This document shows, piece by piece, positions 1 to 11,000 of a DNA stretch of 64,000 bases (positions are counted from its first letter, which is position 1; each line of letters opens with the position of its first letter). Origin of the DNA: a virus; IMG/VR virus record IMGVR_UViG_3300027844_001828, positions 1 through 64,000 of that record; one strand, written 5' to 3'. A model generated the notes under the pieces. It was given only the letters and a program-made list of their open reading frames with translations, did not search any database and was not told the DNA's origin. A program made the position numbers and the translations under genes.

Positions 1-1059
1 GCCAGAGGCGGATCTACGGGAAGAAGTAAGTACAAGCGATGGAGAGCGGCTTATGAGAGAGCACAAATGAAATACTGGCATTATTCTAGAGATTCTGACG
101 AGATCTATGATGACGGTTCAGGTGTATCCTCTGAAAATGAAAACAAGATTCAGGCGGCGGGGAATAGATGGATGCAGCTTGAAGAATGGCGCGGCGGAAC
201 TTACGCTGACAAATACGAAAAAGAAAGAGAGGGGAGGCTACAAAGGGGATTTAAAAGGGCATATAAGAGATTTGCATATCTTTCTGGATCTGGCAAGAAG
301 CACACGCCAGAATATCATAATGTCAAGAGCAAATTAGAAGCAATGTATCGAGGAACACAATTCTCTGAAGAGGGGCTTCGTAGTCGTAGGGCAATGAATT
401 TTACGAGAAAGACAAATAAAAGAATGTACCACGTCGGGATGCGAGATCGTCGTATAAATGAAAAATTCATGAGTGAACAAGCTGATAACATAAGAATCTT
501 TAAAGCAAAAGAAAGTAAGGCCCTTACGGCACAGGCGCACGACTTCTTCGACTACGGTCAGGAAGAAAACCCCGCAAGAAGAAGGCCACCGAGGAGCGCA
601 GAAAATCCGTATCGATCAGGTCGCTTGCAAGATTATTACAAGAGACAAGGGAAAGACTACAGCCAAGACAATCCATTAAGAGCGGCGCAGAGAGCCGGAG
701 TGGAATACAGCCGTTCTAAGTCGTTTAAAGACCAGATTGCAGAGAGAAACAGTAGGCTCTATCACTATAATAAAGGTTTTGGTCGAACTCCAACCGAAGC
801 GAGAATGAACGGTGGGATCGTAATCCCTGACGCAACAGTGAGTAACTTCTTTGACGGGGGCGATTTGTTGGCCTCTAACATGCAAGGATTGATGGCGGGT
901 GGCGGCATGGGAGGCGGTGGCGGTGGTGGCGGTGGTAGCACCATGACTGGTGGTATAACTATTGAGAACTTGAGTCTCGGTGGAGAGGTCATCGGAAAAC
1001 GCTTGAGAAGTAGCAACGATAACGCATTCGAATTGATAAAAATACAAAATCGCGGTTAA
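1..1059 (+). CDS. 3' part of a tail-associated protein (partial; possibly tape-measure end)
   Basis: The frame is open from the first base of the window, so the ATG at 67 need not be the start and the gene very probably begins upstream. The visible product (about 350 residues) is very rich in Arg, Lys and Tyr in its first two thirds. It then has a short Gly-rich tract (eight or more glycines in a row, near 900-945) and a short beta-type tail. I recognise no domain. Its position directly before a large tail protein and a probable hub protein is where the tape-measure gene usually ends, and a short 'GGITIENL'-like ending is seen in some tape-measure proteins. That assignment is inference only. 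The next gene starts 6 bases after the stop. Confidence 0.6.
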   Translation, partial: ARGGSTGRSKYKRWRAAYERAQMKYWHYSRDSDEIYDDGSGVSSENENKIQAAGNRWMQLEEWRGGTYADKYEKEREGRLQRGFKRAYKRFAYLSGSGKKHTPEYHNVKSKLEAMYRGTQFSEEGLRSRRAMNFTRKTNKRMYHVGMRDRRINEKFMSEQADNIRIFKAKESKALTAQAHDFFDYGQEENPARRRPPRSAENPYRSGRLQDYYKRQGKDYSQDNPLRAAQRAGVEYSRSKSFKDQIAERNSRLYHYNKGFGRTPTEARMNGGIVIPDATVSNFFDGGDLLASNMQGLMAGGGMGGGGGGGGGSTMTGGITIENLSLGGEVIGKRLRSSNDNAFELIKIQNRG

Positions 1060-1065
1060 AATAAA

Positions 1066-4000
1066 ATGTCTACAACAGGCACAGATCTGTCATTATATAC
1101 AAACTGGCCTCCGTATCCGAGCTATAGCGATTGGGAATTGACAAAAGTTAACGATATCGCAGGATCAGAAGAGCACGAGATAGACGCAGACCAGTTACCC
1201 GCTTCACAATGGTCCATAAGATATAACCCCTTCTCTGATGAGGTTGATATTGGAGGATATGTTCCGCCAGCATCGTTTCTTCCAGCGTTCGCTCGGACAG
1301 GTAGTATATATCGCACAATTGGAACCATTAGCAGTTCTTATCAGTCGTGGTTGCTTACTGGGAACTCTACACTTGTGGATATTTCAGGCGCAGGCGGACA
1401 GCCATCTTATTCTGGGATAATACCACCCACCCTTGATTATCAATTTGCAGACAACTTCAAGGAAGTTTTACACTATGGAATGGAGGGGCTGTTTTCATGC
1501 CAGGTCACATCGACAGGAGCGGTATCGTTCATCTCCATGGAGTCGTTCTTTGCATATATGGAGTTCCTGGCGAGATGTAGAATGAAGCCATTTAGAATTG
1601 AGAGAGCGAATATTTTAACATCAAGTTTTGTCGAAGTGGACTCAAATGCAGATTGGGAATTCACATTAAACACTACATTGTCAAATAACAGATCGGACAT
1701 TATAGACACTCATTCTGACAATATTACCGGGACAATATTTCCAGTGGATGCGAATGGAATTGTTGATGGGAGTACTGTGACAGTCTCGGTAGATAAAATA
1801 ATTGGAAAAGAAATCACAGTAACAATGGCCCCGGTCGCCAACACAACCGCTGAAGAAGTGTCGGCTGGATGGGGTGCCTCTTATATCTCTTTTAATAAAG
1901 TCGTTTTCCTTGAAGATCCATTAATGTTATATGCAGAGAGAAAGGCGGACACAAGTAATATTGCAGGTAACGATTATGTCTATGAGTCAGCAGACGGATA
2001 CGAGACGAGGGAGCAGTCCGTTAAGTCATCAGGGGGAGTGACTGGTATTTATATAGCGAAGGCGGCAATGATCGCGTACATTGAGAAGTCGTTAACGGTT
2101 GTAACAAGTTCTGATTTAACAGACGACTTGGCGTATGCTCAGTCAGAAGATCTTGAAGAGCTTGAATCAGCATCGGCATTCTACGTCCCTTTTGAGGGTA
2201 CGCCAGCAGAAGTGGATCGTGCCAAAAGATTTTTAGGGTATATGAGTAATTTTGATACGAAGCCAAGCACAATAATATTGCATGTTGGAATTGGTGGTGG
2301 GGTAACAAGAAGACACAATATGCATGCGGGATGCTTAACTAATGATTATTTCATAACTCAAGATGGCGGCGAATCTACGTATAGGATATCAAATCATATT
2401 CGTAATGGTATCTACAGTGTTGAAACGAACTCAAAAACATCGTCATTGAATCTTCTCGATCATTTGTCTGACACTAACGTTACTATTTCTGATATATCGT
2501 TTGAAACGCATGCTTCCAGGATGTGGTTGTTTAATGATATTTGTTCAAACAATAGCAAAACAAGTGGTTCTTGTGATAGGGCTTTGTTTTGGGGTGAGAT
2601 AACCACGACGCCACTGAATTTCAATACCACCAATGGTGTTGCTCAAACGAGTTTTGAATTGAAGCTGGGATCGAATTTTTGGGATTATGGAGATAGAGAT
2701 TTTTTGAAGAACAGGTTTGTTCAAAATGTGTCCTCTTCCAATAATAACTTTATTGAAAAGTGGGATAAATTCGGAAATTGGAAATTAAATGATATAAATG
2801 GAACTAAATCTTATGATATTTTTTCTGTCGAAGAAAGTACGGTGTCTTCAGATTCATTCAAGATAAAAATATATGGAACATTTACGGTCGCTGATTTACC
2901 ACTTAATATATTGGAGTGGTGGATATCATTTGATGAGAAATTTGAGATAGCAAATGGCTTTGGGTATGTGACAGCGCCATATGTCGCCATGAGTGGCGTG
3001 TTAGCTGGGGACAATGATAACCAAGGAGGATTCACAAAAGTTATATTTAACGGGTTGTATGTTGGATTGCCTCTTAGAGAGTCCGCCCCAGATGGAGATG
3101 CATTAACAGTCGTTGTAGAGAATCCTGGAATATATCCAAACATAGAGACGCCTCCATCTATATATTTTTCAAGCGGAAAGACCGGCGAGTATTTATTCCT
3201 TGGGAAGAACGAAAGCTCAGAATCATTGAGATTGTTGTACAGGCGAAAAAATGACCAGGGTCAGGCTCTTGTCGTTAGGTCTGGAAGGCTTGGGTTTGAA
3301 TATGAAAATAATGAGACCCCGATATATTATGGTGACGCCGAGACTACGAATTCAAATGTATCTGTGTCTGGATCAGCTGGGGCAACTATTACTATTGATT
3401 CTGGGAACAACATTATTGACAATGATATTATTGGAATATCAGGAAAAAGGACTGCTAACTCCGCGCCAGTTGCGGTTAACGGGTCGTTCCCAAATATTAT
3501 CTGGCAACTGTTTCATGATGGGTATCCATTAGGGTATCCATCAACAAGTGGCAAGAGAGTGACTTTGTATAGTCGAACTGTCGGTTCTCCCCCACCGTAT
3601 GTAGAAGAGGATGTTACGGATGTCCCACTATACAAGAGTGGATTAATGTACAGCGTAGCAATTAAGTCCAATTATGATATTTATGTAACAAGTGACATAC
3701 AGGATGAAAACATAACCGATCCATCTCTGATAAAATTTGTCCCGATTGAGGGTGTTGCAAACTCCCCAATAATTGAGGCTCCAGAGATAACAATGGTAAA
3801 TAAAAGTAACGTTATTAAAAATGCTACGAACCCATTTGTTTATGAGTCAGATATTGGCATGGACGTTTTCATGTTTATAAAAAATCAAGGGTGGCTACAG
3901 GCGGTAGACGGTGGGTCGTCTTTTGTTAACATAAATAATTTCTCAATATTAAGGCCTGGATCACACCCTATTCAGGGATGTGACCCGACAGCTTCGCTTG

Positions 4001-4986
4001 AGGATTTAGACATGTCACAAGATGGTCTTTTTATTATAAAGAGCGATGGCGGTCTCGCCTCATTTTCTTCAGGTATATTTAGTAAGAATGACACCGCTGT
4101 TAGCAACACCCCTGTTGGCGGCATATCGACTCCAACCGTAAAGGATCTATATAGAATACCAAACTTGGTTATATCTAATATAACAAGGTGCGCGTATTCT
4201 GCTAATGGGGACATCGTAAATGTAGTGGGTTATTCAAACTTACGGGAATCTTTGAATTCGGAATTTGATATATTGGCGTTGGTATTCCATGAGGTTAGGC
4301 TTGTTGATGCTAATGAAGCTCCAATATATTTAGCCAGCGGTGGAATAGGAAGCGTATCGAACCCCTTGTTTACGTATTCCAGCCATGAGAGGGAGTATAA
4401 GAGGGTTATTGTTGAAAAACCCGCCTATGAGGAGACTATAAGTGATGCGCATCTATTTGTTGACCCAGGATTAGAATTAGGAGCCATCTCATTGGCGACA
4501 GAGGGTTCAATATCAATCATCATGTTACAGAACGGGAATACATTATCATATCTTGCAAGTGTAGATGGATCTAACTGGGCCTATTTCGATGATTTATTTC
4601 TTCTTAGCAATAGTGAAAATGTATCATCTCCATCAATACAGGTGATCAATGATTATTTGTGGATTTTCTATATGTTAAATCGAAGCGACCTTTATTTGAA
4701 GAAGGTCCCAATGAGTGACGTATTGGAGCTTTATGAGGCCACAGAAAATAATAAAAGCTCATTGGTAGCAGGAAATCCTTATCAAATTTTGAAAAGTAGT
4801 CTACAGATTAACATTGATGGATATAGCACAATCTTTGTCGCCACCATACCTAATCAACAGGTGTCTTTTGTGAAAGACGATAACGATACAATATTTTTAG
4901 CGTACAGAAACGCAAACAATCAGGCCGCAGCGATCTCTTCCCTTGACTATGGGGACACGTGGGATTTCAACCCGGTTAACTTTTAG
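1066..4986 (+). CDS. Large tail protein with Asp-box-like C-terminus
   Basis: A 1306-residue protein, rich in Ser, Thr, Asn and Asp and without Cys clusters or membrane segments, as expected of a beta-rich virion protein. Starting at ATG 1066 leaves 6 bases after the previous stop. The last 15 residues hold an Asp-box-like motif (SLDYGDTWDF, S-x-D-x-G-x-T-W). About 100 residues upstream 'SVDGSNWAYF' is a second, weaker copy, so the C-terminal part may be a sialidase-type propeller. The first 250 residues could be a distal-tail domain judging only from the position before the hub gene. Function is inferred from context. The next gene begins 7 bases downstream. Confidence 0.65.
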   Translation: MSTTGTDLSLYTNWPPYPSYSDWELTKVNDIAGSEEHEIDADQLPASQWSIRYNPFSDEVDIGGYVPPASFLPAFARTGSIYRTIGTISSSYQSWLLTGNSTLVDISGAGGQPSYSGIIPPTLDYQFADNFKEVLHYGMEGLFSCQVTSTGAVSFISMESFFAYMEFLARCRMKPFRIERANILTSSFVEVDSNADWEFTLNTTLSNNRSDIIDTHSDNITGTIFPVDANGIVDGSTVTVSVDKIIGKEITVTMAPVANTTAEEVSAGWGASYISFNKVVFLEDPLMLYAERKADTSNIAGNDYVYESADGYETREQSVKSSGGVTGIYIAKAAMIAYIEKSLTVVTSSDLTDDLAYAQSEDLEELESASAFYVPFEGTPAEVDRAKRFLGYMSNFDTKPSTIILHVGIGGGVTRRHNMHAGCLTNDYFITQDGGESTYRISNHIRNGIYSVETNSKTSSLNLLDHLSDTNVTISDISFETHASRMWLFNDICSNNSKTSGSCDRALFWGEITTTPLNFNTTNGVAQTSFELKLGSNFWDYGDRDFLKNRFVQNVSSSNNNFIEKWDKFGNWKLNDINGTKSYDIFSVEESTVSSDSFKIKIYGTFTVADLPLNILEWWISFDEKFEIANGFGYVTAPYVAMSGVLAGDNDNQGGFTKVIFNGLYVGLPLRESAPDGDALTVVVENPGIYPNIETPPSIYFSSGKTGEYLFLGKNESSESLRLLYRRKNDQGQALVVRSGRLGFEYENNETPIYYGDAETTNSNVSVSGSAGATITIDSGNNIIDNDIIGISGKRTANSAPVAVNGSFPNIIWQLFHDGYPLGYPSTSGKRVTLYSRTVGSPPPYVEEDVTDVPLYKSGLMYSVAIKSNYDIYVTSDIQDENITDPSLIKFVPIEGVANSPIIEAPEITMVNKSNVIKNATNPFVYESDIGMDVFMFIKNQGWLQAVDGGSSFVNINNFSILRPGSHPIQGCDPTASLEDLDMSQDGLFIIKSDGGLASFSSGIFSKNDTAVSNTPVGGISTPTVKDLYRIPNLVISNITRCAYSANGDIVNVVGYSNLRESLNSEFDILALVFHEVRLVDANEAPIYLASGGIGSVSNPLFTYSSHEREYKRVIVEKPAYEETISDAHLFVDPGLELGAISLATEGSISIIMLQNGNTLSYLASVDGSNWAYFDDLFLLSNSENVSSPSIQVINDYLWIFYMLNRSDLYLKKVPMSDVLELYEATENNKSSLVAGNPYQILKSSLQINIDGYSTIFVATIPNQQVSFVKDDNDTIFLAYRNANNQAAAISSLDYGDTWDFNPVNF

Positions 4987-4993
4987 GGAAATC

Positions 4994-7771
4994 ATGGCCG
5001 CTCCAGAAAATATGGGAAGAGCATATTGCAAGGTTGTATTTTACGACTCCCTTCCAAATGTAATTAGAGACCCAGATAAGATGAGAAAGTCTGCCGAGAT
5101 GGTTCTCGGATTTGAGAGTCAAACTCTGATCAAAAGGGAGAGTTTTGGGGTTCAATTTATCGGTGTCCCACCAAGAACAGAAGGGCCACCTCTCGCTGGT
5201 GCTATAATACCCAGAATATTGTATGAGCCTGTCAATAATGAAACCTTTAATTCCTCGGCATGTGCGAACGCCCCGGTCCAATGGAATCAAATGAATCATC
5301 GTTTCGCTGGAGGCATCCCACCAATATTTAAGAGTTTAATTTTGGGCAAGACAGACGCTGACGTGACAGACGCTTCGAAACTTCCTGGATACAATAGGCA
5401 GACTTGGAGATCAAAACAAGTCCCAGTCGCAAACACAGAGTATGTTGAGTCGGAGTACATAAACACCAACATCGATTACCCGGCTGGGTTGGTGCCGGAG
5501 ATTGTACTGGTTCAGCCTGATGACAGGCCAATAAACACCAAATGTTTTGCCAGTCAGGAATATGGCGGAAAAGAAGTGTGGTGGGGGATAAAAAGTAATA
5601 ATTTCAAGGCGAAAGGGGCTCCGTTTTGGCTAACTATAAAAGCAACCAGAACATATGTAGAGCAACAAACTAATTATCCAAAAAGGTCTTACATCGCGGT
5701 CAAGTTTGCGGAATCAAGGGAGACTGTACAGTTATCAGATGGATCTACTGTGACCAGGCGTAACCCTCATATTTTGGTGATAAATGACAAGGGTGGCGTG
5801 ATGGTTAGGTATAAATATAAAGGGAATCTTATCGAAGTCTCAGTTAATCTCCCCCATTTGTCAGAGGCTTTTGAGAACAAAGATGAAACAATAAGAGTTG
5901 GTTTTTTACTTGTGGCTGGAAGACTGGTAGTTTTTGCCGATGAGCACAGGTATGATGTTATTAATGTTCATGGCCTAGATAGGGACCAGATAAGGATAGG
6001 ATTTCATCTTAATATGAGAGATGTTGAAGTGTATGGGTGGAATTGCCGAGCACTTATTAACGTATCTCCCATGACGTTTTTCAAGAGAGCGTGGTTCGTA
6101 GTTAAAAACATGTCTGGAAAAGTTTATTATGAAGGAAACAAATCTCCGCCTTCTAATAAAGGCGGATTCGCTGCCGGAACTTGGGCTCCTGGGTATTACA
6201 TTAATTGGCAAATAACTAAAGAGCAGTTTGAGGGAAATAACAGTAAGCCTATGTATGCTGCTCAATTTAACGAGTATCACGAAGTAGACTTAATTGACCC
6301 TCGTGCTAATCCAATAAGGCCACCGGTGGGGATAAACTTGCCAGGAAGGGCTTTTACAAAAGTAAATGACGCTAAGTATTGGTGGGGCAAGGTTGAGATT
6401 GTTAGATCTAAAAAGAAAGATGCAATTGTTGCAGACGATTTTTGGTTTGGTTATTTGGAAACTGAAGATATAGTCGATTCAGCAGCACCAGGCGGTGCGA
6501 TAACAACAAAAGACGCTGGGTTCCCTATAGTCTATAACTTGTTTGTTAAGCAGGACTCTGTAGAGGAGGTTCGAACTGGTCCGATTATGCCAGCGGCAGG
6601 GAGAGTTGACGTTTCTGACGATGTTATGAATGTTCATATAACTCAAGAATTAGACAATGTTAAACCAACTGCGATTATAAAGAAGGCAAAAATAACTCTT
6701 TTTGATGAAACGAATGATTATTCAAGATACTTAACAAGGGCGCGAGGTGTAAAAATTTGGTTGGAGTGGAGCACCAAGGACTCGAACCCAATTCTACTAA
6801 CAGACGATCCCATTTTTGTTGGGGTCGCTTATGGAGAATCATCGACTATTGAGCCAGGGAAAAGCACCATCTCCCTTACCTGTACAGACTATTGGGGCCT
6901 TCTTGATAAGGTTCGAGTTAAGAACTCTCCATTTTATGATGGGTTTGAAGTGGCAAGTGTTGTTGAAGACTTGGCTGATAGGGCGGGGATAAAAACCATT
7001 GATGATATAACACACACCACAGGGAACGCGAGAAGTGTCCCGTTCTATTTCTTGGGAAGTGGATTCTCATTCGATAAGCCAATGCATAGGTATGAGGGGA
7101 CAATGACAATTAAAGAGTGTATTTTCTCTGCGCTAAAGATGTTTCCATACTATGCATATTTCAATGACGTTGGAGAATTGACTATTGCCATAATACCAGG
7201 CGATTTTGACTTTTCAAAGAGACAAGCCGATTGGGACCCCTTGGTTAAGAAGTTCTATTATAGAGAATTTGGCCCCGGAGTTCCCGTTGGAAATCCAGAG
7301 AAGCTCATATTAAATAGTGTTAACATGCAATCAACATTAAGCACCAGTATTTATAATAGTTTTTTGGTCAAGGGCGTTGAGAGAACTCACAACAGGGTTA
7401 TTTTAGTCTCGAAAGGGAATCCTCATTCATTGACAAACCCGAACTATACGGGATATCTTGGTCATATTTCAGAGATTGTTATTCAAGTGCCAGCATTAGA
7501 TTCTCAAGCCGCTGTACAGTCATATGTTCAAAGAATTGCGAAGATGTATGCTAAGCCTGGGTTTGAAACGAGTATTCAGACCGTTGGGCATGTTACACCG
7601 TATAGGCCTGGGCAATTTATTAAAATAAAGGAAACAGTAGCGTCAAACATGTTAAAGTTTAGAGTTACAGAAATACAACATAAGTTCACGGCTGAAAAAA
7701 ACGAATGGTTGACAGATATAAATGCGTACCAGATCACACCTGGCGCAATAGCACTTATTAATACGCCGTAA
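4994..7771 (+). CDS. Probable tail hub (late control D / Tal-like) protein
   Basis: I choose ATG 4994, giving 925 residues. It follows AGGGAA by 3-4 bases and lies just after the previous stop, while the longer in-frame extension to 4943 would run inside the previous gene. The C-terminal 350 residues have the pattern of phage hub proteins: a segment on local coordinate definition ('TIKECIFSALKMF'), a long helix ('VQSYVQRIAKMYAKPG'), then 'TPYRPGQFIKIKE' and a closing 'KNEWLTDINAYQI'. This resembles the GPD/Tal family that plugs the tail tube and carries the fibres. The N-terminal 550 residues are unrecognised and beta-rich, with repeated Trp-containing segments. No lysozyme or peptidase motif is visible. 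Confidence 0.55.
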   Translation: MAAPENMGRAYCKVVFYDSLPNVIRDPDKMRKSAEMVLGFESQTLIKRESFGVQFIGVPPRTEGPPLAGAIIPRILYEPVNNETFNSSACANAPVQWNQMNHRFAGGIPPIFKSLILGKTDADVTDASKLPGYNRQTWRSKQVPVANTEYVESEYINTNIDYPAGLVPEIVLVQPDDRPINTKCFASQEYGGKEVWWGIKSNNFKAKGAPFWLTIKATRTYVEQQTNYPKRSYIAVKFAESRETVQLSDGSTVTRRNPHILVINDKGGVMVRYKYKGNLIEVSVNLPHLSEAFENKDETIRVGFLLVAGRLVVFADEHRYDVINVHGLDRDQIRIGFHLNMRDVEVYGWNCRALINVSPMTFFKRAWFVVKNMSGKVYYEGNKSPPSNKGGFAAGTWAPGYYINWQITKEQFEGNNSKPMYAAQFNEYHEVDLIDPRANPIRPPVGINLPGRAFTKVNDAKYWWGKVEIVRSKKKDAIVADDFWFGYLETEDIVDSAAPGGAITTKDAGFPIVYNLFVKQDSVEEVRTGPIMPAAGRVDVSDDVMNVHITQELDNVKPTAIIKKAKITLFDETNDYSRYLTRARGVKIWLEWSTKDSNPILLTDDPIFVGVAYGESSTIEPGKSTISLTCTDYWGLLDKVRVKNSPFYDGFEVASVVEDLADRAGIKTIDDITHTTGNARSVPFYFLGSGFSFDKPMHRYEGTMTIKECIFSALKMFPYYAYFNDVGELTIAIIPGDFDFSKRQADWDPLVKKFYYREFGPGVPVGNPEKLILNSVNMQSTLSTSIYNSFLVKGVERTHNRVILVSKGNPHSLTNPNYTGYLGHISEIVIQVPALDSQAAVQSYVQRIAKMYAKPGFETSIQTVGHVTPYRPGQFIKIKETVASNMLKFRVTEIQHKFTAEKNEWLTDINAYQITPGAIALINTP

Positions 7772-7784
7772 TGGGAGAGTTGAG

Positions 7785-8009
7785 ATGAATGGTAGTGAAT
7801 TAATAGGATTGATGAATGATATCACAGGGAGTTTATATAGTTCCAGAGTTGGAGATTTTGGTCTGTCCTTTGATTATCAGAATTTTACCGATATGGAATC
7901 CAGCCAAACAGAATACGTGAATAGTGACAACTCTGATCAGTTTTTTATCATGGGATTCTCAGAGTGGGGCGGTACCTCTGGAGGTAGTTCAGGCGTAATT
8001 GCTGAATAA
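7785..8009 (+). CDS. Small hypothetical protein, 74 aa
   Basis: Starts at ATG 7785 after GGGAGAGTTGAG, a reasonable ribosome binding site. The product is acidic with a Ser/Gly-rich end ('GGTSGGSSG'), has no transmembrane segment and no motif I recognise. It sits between the probable hub gene and the first giant fibre-like gene, so a minor virion component or a fibre connector is possible. It could also be a non-structural filler. The gap to the next gene is 35 bases. Confidence 0.55.
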   Translation: MNGSELIGLMNDITGSLYSSRVGDFGLSFDYQNFTDMESSQTEYVNSDNSDQFFIMGFSEWGGTSGGSSGVIAE

Positions 8010-8044
8010 TATCATGGGTATAAACACACAAGCGGCACATTTTA

Positions 8045-11000
8045 ATGGCTAAATACACAGAAAAATATAATTTCGGGTACTTTGAACCTGGAGACACTAC
8101 AGAAACAGTAGGGATAGAGTCTTACAGATGGCGCGTTATCGACGCCCAAATGGACGCTCTATTTAATGTTCTTGGAGACGGTGTTATTTCAGGGTGGGAT
8201 TTTGTCGTCAACGATTTTGACGAATTTGTGTTGTCAATAACCCCTGGATCTGGTCATATTTCAAATGTCGCTGTTGAAAGCACTGATACGGAAACGCTAA
8301 CTCTTCCTGCAAATACGAAGAGTTACATTTATGCGATTTCATCAGATGAATCATTTTATACCAAGGGTGTAACCTTCACCGCATCGACAAACGATTCTGA
8401 GGGTGAAGGCTACTTGCTTCTTGGATTCGCAACAACGGACGAGGTTGGCCAATCTCCGGCTATTACAGAGGTCAATATTGATGACCGTGTATACATTAGC
8501 TTTAAGCAGCAGATCTTAGACCTAATAAATGATCATAGGCATATTGGTGGAACAGAAAATCCATCTAAGATTGATCTTGAAACAGATGTCCAAGGATTCT
8601 TGAGGTCAGACAACATTGAAGACCTTGATGCGTCATTCATAGCCACCGGGACAATAGACCCGGACAGGCTACCAAAGATCGACCATATAACTAAGCTTTC
8701 TCATGTTGGTGTTCTCACCCACTCTCAGCTTGATACCTTTGTTCAGATATTGAGTCAAACAGGCGCGAGACTCATGGGTGATGTTTCCTCGACAGACTTA
8801 CTGAAGATGATTCTTGCTGTAAAGCATGTTTATCCAACAATTGATGAGTTCTTGATTAATGAGTTGGCCTTCATACCAGGAATTAGCGCAGAGACCCTTG
8901 TTGATAAAGTCAATACTACCGCCGTAGTTGATTATAGAACAGCCGCCCAAGGCGGTCTGCATACAATTAAGGGCACACCAGCGTCATCTACATCTACCTT
9001 TACCAAGAAGTGGGAGACCGATACCGAATTCACGGACACCACGAGGGACGACACAGCCGTTGTGGGAGATTCCGTCAAACTCGTGGCTCGTGAGAACAAG
9101 GTGTTTGTAGAAGACTTCCAAGATATTAGTGATTGGGAAACTATAACGACTGATCTTAGTTCAATATCCTCAAGCTTTTCTCTCGACTCTGTTTTGTCAC
9201 AAACAGGGACAACAAGTGGCAAGCTTGATATAAACAATGATGGAGTTGAGGTCGCCCTTATTCTTAGGAAAACATTTGGGGCTCAAGATTGGTCTTCATA
9301 CGACAAGCTTGTATTCAACTTGTACTCGCCATCGGCGGAGCATGGTGACATCTACTTCTATATTTATGACGCCGCGTCAGGAAGTCAGGATTCATATCAA
9401 ATAGTTCTTGAGAGAAACTCTCCAACAATAAATAGAGACTCTCTTGCTGTTGGGTGGAGAGAGATAGTGGTCGATATATCTTCATATTCAAGAGGGAGTA
9501 TAACAACCATTGGGCTTTATACCGCGACTTCTACGGGATGGGAGATAAATCAGCCATTTTCATTCAATGTTGATAACATGTTTTTGACATCCGGGAATTT
9601 GTTTGTAGATAGGGGGACATGCATATTTAGATATGGGAATGATTTTGAGTACACATTCTCAACTGTAAGGTGGGACGCCTCGGTGCCGGAAAATACGTTT
9701 GTCAGGGTCAGGACAAAGGTTTCAGATTCTGAAAGCATGGCGGGCGCTGTGTGGTCAGACTTTATCAACACGAGTGGGGGAAGTATTACGCTCCCATCAC
9801 AAACATCCTATAACTACATCGATGTAGAAGTTACTTTAGAGGCAGATTCGACCCTAAAGCTGACTCCGCAATTACACGCTTTATACCTTGACTCTACAGT
9901 GACAAGCACGGACTATTCATTTGAGTTCGACGCCAAAGATGATTGGGACGCTGGTGAGCTTTACAATATCGACACAGAGACAAATGCCGGAAGCATAACC
10001 ATAGACAACATTGGCGATATTGGAACATACCTTTATGGAAAGGATGGATCATTGAAACAGTTGAATTCTGATTTGACTGAAAAGCTATCTATCCTTGGAA
10101 CAACTGTACCAAAAAGCTTTGTTCAATTAAGTGCTGGTACCGTCGCTGGATTTGGCCAGATTTCTTCAGTTATATCTGGATTGAATGACAGCTTTATTGT
10201 CGCGGACACAGACAACGATAGAGTTTTGGAACTTGACAAAAGTGGAAATGTAATTTGGGGGTTGATGGGAACATTTATAGAGACGCCGACAAACCCATAT
10301 CTCGCTGCGGAGACCGTTGACGATGACACTGCCACCACAGCCGACGACACAACAGATGCCGAGGCGGTTTCGGCGGCATTCAACCCTATTGGATCATATT
10401 ATAATGTTGATGATAGCGCCTTGTATGTTATGTTTGATAAATACCTGGAAAACGTATACACATCAGAAACCTTTGACCCGTCCGGGATGTTTTTGAAATC
10501 TGGAGCGAGAAGAATTTATTTCGACAAGACCAATTTTACGTTTAGCGTAGTCGGGGCAGACAGTGAGCATATTGGAGAATCCGCCTCGTCAACAGAGTTC
10601 TCTGGAGCTAATGTCTTGAAGGTAGTAATTCCAGAAGCTGATGCGGTAACTCTTTCGGGGGCGGCTGTGACACAAGACCCATATCTGACCATGGTGACGC
10701 CAACATTGAATAAGGTTGTTACATCGAGCACGTTGGCTGTTGAATTCAAAGCTTATAATGTTGATATTGGATTGACCGATTACGGAATTAGATATCAGAT
10801 AGATAGTTTACCGAATGTTGATTTAAGAACGGGTCTAACTGCTACAATAACTGGGTTGGCAGACGGGGTTCATACAATTACCGCCGTGTTGATTGACAGT
10901 AATGGGAATGAGCTATCGGCGGTGGGAACGTCTTTAGTGGTCAAGATCTATGTTGAAACAGGGGTGTTGACAGAGACTGTGGTTTCGATACAATCTCCAA

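Noticed and set aside
620-640. GCTTGCAA-like sequence, as in P1-P3.
   Set aside because: It lies inside a gene and no TATA(A/T)T follows at 16 bases.
4943-4993. Longer start for the hub-like gene.
   Set aside because: It would overlap the previous gene, and the site just before ATG 4994 fits better.
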